Assembly: GCA_017545095.1 (NCBI GenBank)
Contig: JAFYCU010000161.1
Location: 1 to 18,758, forward strand
DNA from: Muribaculaceae bacterium
Lineage (GTDB): Bacteria; Bacteroidota; Bacteroidia; Bacteroidales; Muribaculaceae
Direction of reading: 5' to 3'
Length of the DNA: 18,758 bases
In this document: positions 14,483 through 18,758 of the stretch, in pieces
Layout: the number at the start of each line of letters is the position of its first letter
How positions within the stretch are numbered: the first letter of the stretch is position 1
Notes under the pieces: model-generated
The model's database searches: none
Told to the model about the DNA's origin: nothing
The model's input: the letters and a program-made list of their open reading frames with translations, nothing else
Translations under genes and position numbers: made by a program

Positions 14483-16125
14483 TGCATCATTCATGCACAA
14501 TGCATAATGCGCAACACTCAATTCCGCAATGCGCCGCAAAAAGCGCAGTGCGGAATTGCGCTTTTTGCATTGCGCTATTGGCATTGTTAAAAGCATTTGC
14601 CGGCAACCAATTGGAGTACGGCACCTACAATGCCACCTCACATTACTACTCTTACACATTCAAGTATCCGTCAGTGGACGCACGGGGCGACTCGGTCACG
14701 CTTTCGGCCCTGTTGTGTTTCCCCCGGCTTGAGCGGCCCAGCACCGATGGTGGTGCCGATGGCGGCGAGTGCTTCAACAACGTGGTCATTGCCTGCCACG
14801 CCACCATCACCAGCAACAAGGAGTGCCCCAGTGCCTACCCCGATGGGGAGGGCGGAATCGGCGATGTGCGCCTGATGATGGGCTATGCCGCAGCCCCCAC
14901 TGGACTGCTCGCCAAGCCGCTCGATGACCCATCGTGCCGTAACATCGTCATCTTGCCCGACTACGAGGGCTATGGTGTGAGCAAGCACCGGCCGCATCCT
15001 TACTTGAACGCCGCCGTCACCGCGCGCCAGACTGTGGATGCCGTGCGGCATGGCTTGGAACTGTTCCAGTCGGGTGCGTTCACCGTCCCCGACGACGACA
15101 CCTGGGCCGCGGCCACCAGTGCCACCCATGGCCTGCGCACCGGCTGGGGCACGCTGGCCATCGGTGTGTCGCAGGGTGGGGCAGTGGCGATGGCCGTGCA
15201 GCGCTTCGTGGAGGAGAACGCCCTCGACGAGCAGCTGCGTTTCAAGGGTGCCGTGTGTGCCGACGGACCTTACGACCCCGTGGCCACGCTGCGCTTCTAC
15301 ACCACAGGTCAATCATATCATGAAAAAGACATCGTCACCCTGCCCGTTGCAGTAGCACTGATTATCAAGGGGATGATTGACACCGATCCACTTATGGCCG
15401 GGCATCGTCTGGAGGACTATTTTTCGCCCGAATTTATGCGAACTGGCATCTTCCAGTGGATTGACAACAAGCAGTATCCCGACCGCGAGATGACCATTAG
15501 CGACATCACACGTGCTCTATACAACCAGTGCAGGCGCGGCAACGACAGCCTCACTGCTAAGCAATGCCGCGAGTTGTTTCCCGACTATGGCTATTCGCTC
15601 TTGCGCGGCTATCACGCCTACGGCGACCTCAAGCACATCCTCACCCCGACGGCCTACGCCTATTTCAGCGATGCCGTGAAGCTCGCCAGTCCGCCCCTGC
15701 GGCGTGGCACGATGGAAGACCTGCACGCCGCTCTGGCTCGCAACGTCCTCACCGACAGTTGGCTACCCGCGCACCCGCTGGCCCTTTTCCATTCCACGCA
15801 CGACACCGTGGTGCCCATCGACAATTTCTGGAGTGCCGACAGTGCCTTCAGTGACCATAGCACGCTCTACACCGACACCACCTGCACCAGCGATCACAAA
15901 GCTGCATGCCGGGAGTTCTTCATCACGCTCGGCACCGCGCCCGATGTCAAGTTCATGCGCCTCCTGTGCGGCTACAACAATCCCGACCCAGTGCAGGACA
16001 TCCATGCCGACCCCGTTGCCACGGACGACGACAACTATTACGACCTCACCGGTCGCCGGCTGCCCGACAAGCCGCCTGCCGGTATGTATATCCATCAAGG
16101 CCGCGTGCAGGTCAATCGGCCTTAA
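14482..16125 (+). CDS. Secreted alpha/beta hydrolase (esterase/lipase/peptidase-like) with type IX-like C-terminal tail
   Basis: Alpha/beta hydrolase of up to 547 residues. Counting from ATG 14482, the nucleophile elbow GVSQGG holds Ser230, HDTVVP holds Asp441, and TSDHKAAC holds His472, a plausible catalytic triad. NIVILPDYEGYGVS is the strand-3 region seen in secretory-lipase-like and BAAT-like hydrolases. The C-terminus (YYDLTGRRLPDKPPAGMYI, then HQGRVQVN) resembles the short sorting-type tail of Bacteroidales secreted proteins, so surface export by a type IX-like route is possible. The N-terminus is uncertain: candidate starts are ATG 14482, ATG 14500 and GTG 14548. Only a hydrophobic run from about 14554 (CAFCIALLALLKAFA) looks like a signal peptide, and codons before it lie in a hairpin. 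Substrate unknown. Confidence 0.83.
   Translation: MHHSCTMHNAQHSIPQCAAKSAVRNCAFCIALLALLKAFAGNQLEYGTYNATSHYYSYTFKYPSVDARGDSVTLSALLCFPRLERPSTDGGADGGECFNNVVIACHATITSNKECPSAYPDGEGGIGDVRLMMGYAAAPTGLLAKPLDDPSCRNIVILPDYEGYGVSKHRPHPYLNAAVTARQTVDAVRHGLELFQSGAFTVPDDDTWAAATSATHGLRTGWGTLAIGVSQGGAVAMAVQRFVEENALDEQLRFKGAVCADGPYDPVATLRFYTTGQSYHEKDIVTLPVAVALIIKGMIDTDPLMAGHRLEDYFSPEFMRTGIFQWIDNKQYPDREMTISDITRALYNQCRRGNDSLTAKQCRELFPDYGYSLLRGYHAYGDLKHILTPTAYAYFSDAVKLASPPLRRGTMEDLHAALARNVLTDSWLPAHPLALFHSTHDTVVPIDNFWSADSAFSDHSTLYTDTTCTSDHKAACREFFITLGTAPDVKFMRLLCGYNNPDPVQDIHADPVATDDDNYYDLTGRRLPDKPPAGMYIHQGRVQVNRP
14519..14568 (+). terminator. Overlapping alternative hairpins, terminator-like, after the TPR gene
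   Basis: Two mutually exclusive stems are visible. Stem A pairs 14519-14534 with 14543-14558 (16 bp, one mismatch, loop CGCAAAAA). Stem B pairs GCAAAAAGCGCA (14536-14547) with TGCGCTTTTTGC (14557-14568) around a 9-nt loop; its A5-stem-T5 form is that of a bidirectional intrinsic terminator for gyrA-TPR. Both lie inside the start region of the hydrolase frame. Confidence 0.5.
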
Positions 16126-16171
16126 CCTACACCATTGCTTTCACGCTTGTTGCAACATCGAATGGCAACAT

Positions 16172-16380
16172 GTAGATAACTCAAGTTTAGTATGAATAAT
16201 GTAGAGACAACTGTGGTTCAGGTAAATAGCTCCCCCTCTAAGATAGAGGGGGCAGGGGGGAGTATGACGGTGCTGTCAATGTTTCTACCAAGACTGCATT
16301 GTCGCCGTGTGGACATACTCCCCCTAACCCCCTCTAACTTAGAGGGGGAGCTATCGCCACTACGAAACTTGAGTAGATAA
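16172..16380. mobile_element. MITE-like non-autonomous element with inverted termini and flanking direct repeats
   Basis: Terminal inverted repeats ACTCAAGTTTAGTA (16179-16192) and TACGAAACTTGAGT (16361-16374) match at 13 of 14 positions. They are flanked by a direct repeat: AGATA immediately outside both ends, extendable to GTAGATAA at 16172-16179 and 16373-16380, so the exact boundary is ambiguous. Inside is a second inverted repeat of 39 bp (16228-16266 against 16314-16352, 35 of 39 matching). Each arm is itself a palindrome with a 3-nt loop (16232-16252, loop AGA; 16328-16348, loop ACT). There is no coding potential inside. The element sits between the hydrolase stop and the ABC-F gene. 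Confidence 0.65.
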
Positions 16381-16397
16381 TTGCCTTTTGTTTCAGT

Positions 16398-16444
16398 CTT
16401 ATGTTCTTGTGTCAACTGCAGTCAAAGGCTTATGTTCTTATGTC
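16398..16444 (+). repeat. Direct repeat CTTATGTTCTTRTGTC in the ABC-F leader
   Basis: CTTATGTTCTTGTGTC (16398-16413) and CTTATGTTCTTATGTC (16429-16444) differ at one base and are 31 bp apart. They lie 32-78 nt before the ABC-F ATG. The second copy is identical to the minus-strand sequence at 1215-1230. No convincing -33/-7 pair was found here. Confidence 0.55.
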
Positions 16445-16475
16445 TGTTTACCCTAACTTGTTTTTTTGCACTTAT

Positions 16476-18398
16476 ATGATTTCCGTCCAGAACCTGAGTG
16501 TGGAATTTGGCAGCGTGGTGCTGCTGAGTGATATCAATTTCGTGATCAACAAGCGCGACCGTATCGCCCTGGTGGGGCGCAACGGAGCCGGCAAATCGAC
16601 GCTGATGAAAATCATTGCCGGGCTTCAATCGCCGTCGGGTGGGGTGGTGGCGCGGCCCACTGATGTGACCATCGGCTACCTGCCCCAGCAGATGCGCCTC
16701 ACCGACGACTGCTCGCTCATCGACGAGGTGCGCAAGGCGTTCAGCCACGTGCAGGAACTGGACCAGGTGATCGATGACCTCAACCGCCAGCTGGCCGAGC
16801 GCACCGACTACGACTCGCCAGCCTATCAGGACCTGATCGACCGCCTCACCCTCAAGACCGAGGCCCGCGCGATGATGCAGAGCGAGAACTACGAGGCGCA
16901 GGCCGAGAAAACGCTGCTGGGACTGGGCTTTGTGCGCACCGATTTCAATCGCCACACCAGCGAGTTCAGTGGCGGCTGGCGCATGCGCATCGAGATTGCC
17001 AAGCTCCTGCTCCGCGCTCCCGAGGTGCTCCTGCTCGACGAGCCTACCAACCACCTCGACATCGAGTCCATACAGTGGCTGGAGCAGTTTCTCAAGACAC
17101 GCAACGGTGCCCTGCTGCTTGTGAGTCACGACCGCGCCTTTATCGACAACGTGACCAACCGCACCATCGAGATTGAGCTGGGACATATCTACGACTACCA
17201 GGTGAATTACTCCCACTTTGTGCAGCTGCGCCAGGAGCGCTTGGAGCAGCAGCGGCGGGCCTACGAGAACCAGCAGAAACTCATCCACGACACCGAGGAG
17301 TTTATCGAGCGGTTCCGCTACAAGGCCACCAAGGCTGTGCAGGTGCAGAGCCGCATCAAGCAGCTGGAGAAAATAGAGCGCATCGAGGTCGATGAGGTCG
17401 ACACCTCGCGTCTGCATCTGCGCTTCCCGCCCGCTCCGCGCTCGGGCGACTATCCCGTGATTGCCGACGGTCTGCGCAAGGACTACGGCACGCTCAACGT
17501 GTTTGCCGATGTCACATTCACCATCAAACGCGGCGAGAAGGTGGCCTTTGTGGGCAAGAACGGCGCGGGCAAGTCTACGCTGGTGAAATGTATCATGGGC
17601 GAGGTGTCCTACGATGGCACGCTCACCATCGGCCACAACGTGAAAATCGGCTACTTTGCCCAAAACCAAGCGCAACTGCTCGACGAGAGCCTCACCGTGC
17701 ACGACACCATCGACTATGCCGCCGTGGGTGACATCCGCTCGCGCATCAACGACCTTCTGGGAGCGTTCATGTTCGGCGGTAAGGCCAGCGAGAAAAAGGT
17801 GCGTGTGCTTTCGGGCGGCGAGAAAAGCCGCCTGGCCATGATCAAGCTCCTGCTCGCTCCGGTAAACCTGCTCATCCTCGACGAACCCACCAATCACCTC
17901 GACATGCGCACCAAGGACATCCTCAAGCAAGCCTTGCTGGCCTACGACGGCACGCTCAGCGTGGTGAGCCACGACCGCGACTTCCTCGACGGACTGGTGG
18001 GGAAGGTGTATGAGTTCGGCGACCACCGTGTGCGTGAGCACCTGTGCGGCATCTACGAGTTTCTGGAGAAAAAGCAGCTCGACACGCTGCAGCAACTCGA
18101 GGCTAAGCCATCGGCACCGAGTAAGTCCGAGTCCACACCTGCCGAAACGAGTCAGCCACTGAACGCTGGTAAACAGTCCTATCTGGAGCAGAAGGAGCGC
18201 GAGCGTGAACGCAAGCAGGCCGAGCGGCGCGTGAAAAAACTCGAAGAGCAAATCACCGAATTGGAGCGGCAGATTGCCGACATAGAGCAGCAACTCGCCC
18301 AAGGCAACGTCAACGACCCCGACATCTACAACCGCCATGCCGCACTCAACCAGCAACTTGACACCGCCATGCAGCAATGGGAAGAAGCGCAAGGGTGA
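16476..18398 (+). CDS. ABC-F family ATP-binding protein (Uup/YheS/YbiT type)
   Basis: Soluble tandem ABC ATPase of 640 residues that acts on ribosomes rather than in membrane transport; ABC-F members resolve stalled translation and some confer antibiotic protection. The first ABC domain has Walker A GRNGAGKST (34-42), signature SGGWRMRIE (from about 165) and LLLDEPTNHLD. The second has GKNGAGKST (360-368), LSGGEKSRLA (from 445) and LILDEPTNHLD. Between them is the P-site tRNA interaction motif region, rich in Arg, Gln and Lys (YRQ-like RAYENQQKLIHDTEEFIERF). After residue 550 comes a Pro/Ser linker and a C-terminal coiled coil (EQKERERERKQAERRVKKLE), as in Uup. There is no membrane segment. 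The ATG at 16476 (MISVQNLSVEF) is chosen; the frame opens earlier at 16401, but those 25 codons come from repeat DNA. A housekeeping subtype is more likely than a resistance one. Confidence 0.93.
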   Translation: MISVQNLSVEFGSVVLLSDINFVINKRDRIALVGRNGAGKSTLMKIIAGLQSPSGGVVARPTDVTIGYLPQQMRLTDDCSLIDEVRKAFSHVQELDQVIDDLNRQLAERTDYDSPAYQDLIDRLTLKTEARAMMQSENYEAQAEKTLLGLGFVRTDFNRHTSEFSGGWRMRIEIAKLLLRAPEVLLLDEPTNHLDIESIQWLEQFLKTRNGALLLVSHDRAFIDNVTNRTIEIELGHIYDYQVNYSHFVQLRQERLEQQRRAYENQQKLIHDTEEFIERFRYKATKAVQVQSRIKQLEKIERIEVDEVDTSRLHLRFPPAPRSGDYPVIADGLRKDYGTLNVFADVTFTIKRGEKVAFVGKNGAGKSTLVKCIMGEVSYDGTLTIGHNVKIGYFAQNQAQLLDESLTVHDTIDYAAVGDIRSRINDLLGAFMFGGKASEKKVRVLSGGEKSRLAMIKLLLAPVNLLILDEPTNHLDMRTKDILKQALLAYDGTLSVVSHDRDFLDGLVGKVYEFGDHRVREHLCGIYEFLEKKQLDTLQQLEAKPSAPSKSESTPAETSQPLNAGKQSYLEQKERERERKQAERRVKKLEEQITELERQIADIEQQLAQGNVNDPDIYNRHAALNQQLDTAMQQWEEAQG

Positions 18399-18533
18399 AA
18401 GAGGAAAGGAGAAGGAGGATGTGCGGAGGCGACTGATGGCCGAAGATGCCACCCCAAACCCATCTCCAAGTAAATGAGGGGAGTAAAGAAGCAAGAATCC
18501 AGAACCGAGAACCAAGAATCGCATTGCGCCGCT

Positions 18534-18613
18534 TGTTTACTGAAAACTGTTTACTGAGAACTGTTTACTGAGAACTGTTTACTGAAAACTGATAACTGAA
18601 AAACTGATAACCC
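18534..18613 (+). repeat. 14-bp tandem repeat TGTTTACTGARAAC
   Basis: Four direct units (18534-18547, 18548-18561, 18562-18575, 18576-18589) differ only at an A/G in TGARAAC. They are followed by degenerate units TGATAACTGAAAAAC (18590-18604) and TGATAACCC (18605-18613). The preceding stretch 18490-18520 (CAGAACCGAGAACCAAGAAT) is similarly A/C/G repetitive. No spacers, so not a CRISPR array. Confidence 0.75.
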
Positions 18614-18758
18614 TTAATTCCGCAGAAAGTTGAGTTCTCATGCTGAATCAGGTTTGTTGGATATCCATGAGTGGCTTCTGAGACAGCTGAGGCCATTTTC
18701 CACGATATGAGAATCTGCTTCAAGCCACGATTTCTATGATTATCTGCTGTTTTTCCAC
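18614..18758. other. Unassigned sequence at the right edge
   Basis: No recognised gene. On the minus strand one frame stays open from the right edge through this region into the tandem repeat, but it shows no motif I know. The 135 nt between the ABC-F stop and the tandem repeat (18399-18533) are purine-rich and also show nothing recognisable, not even a terminator. Confidence 0.4.

Noticed and set aside
16422..18524. 700-codon open frame on the minus strand
   Set aside because: Antisense shadow of the ABC-F gene; no recognisable domain, and the plus strand has full ABC motifs.
18534..18613. CRISPR-like array
   Set aside because: Units are 14 bp, directly adjacent, with no unique spacers and no cas genes.

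Overview
The window looks like chromosomal DNA of a gut-type Bacteroidales, most likely Muribaculaceae or Prevotellaceae. Five lines of evidence point there: Bacteroidota-style promoters (TTTG, about 19-20 bases, TAnnTTTG) upstream of several genes with no Shine-Dalgarno sites; the Bacteroidota form of the membrane pyrophosphatase; a gyrA-TPR gene pair; a secreted esterase-like protein with a type IX-like C-terminal tail; and a PorT-like outer-membrane barrel. The genus is inference. I see no rRNA, tRNA, CRISPR array, phage genes or intact transposase.

Layout. 3-1178: 3' part of hppA (ion-pumping pyrophosphatase), open at the left edge. 1323-2648 (minus): DUF234-type AAA ATPase with its own promoter. 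2736-2940: short direct repeats, three compact palindromes and a promoter. 3092-3853: TrmH-family RNA methyltransferase. 3854-4196: repeat-rich gap. 4197-6733: radA and an uncharacterised ATP-grasp-like gene. 6737-8653 (minus): a two-gene operon in which a DUF2520 oxidoreductase-like domain fused to a KdsC-like phosphatase precedes maf. 8743-9453 (minus): outer-membrane barrel. 9781-10410: secreted DUF6563-like protein. 10660-14482: gyrA and a TPR protein, followed by a terminator-like hairpin that overlaps the start of a secreted alpha/beta hydrolase (to 16125). 16172-16380: a MITE-like element. 16476-18398: ABC-F ATPase. 18399-18758: tandem repeat and unassigned sequence.

Most genes are housekeeping: DNA topology and repair (gyrA, radA), RNA modification and ribosome rescue (TrmH family, ABC-F), nucleotide sanitation (maf), LPS Kdo synthesis (KdsC domain) and energy coupling (hppA). 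The unusual material is mostly between genes. The best item is a roughly 200-bp element with terminal inverted repeats, a large internal palindrome and flanking direct repeats, which fits a non-autonomous transposable element. A second pattern is a set of intergenic palindromes whose loops are exactly 3 nt, resembling REP-type sequences. Other points of interest are the DUF2520-KdsC fusion, the ATP-grasp-like protein next to radA, and the ambiguous, hairpin-containing start of the hydrolase. I found no clear new multi-gene system.
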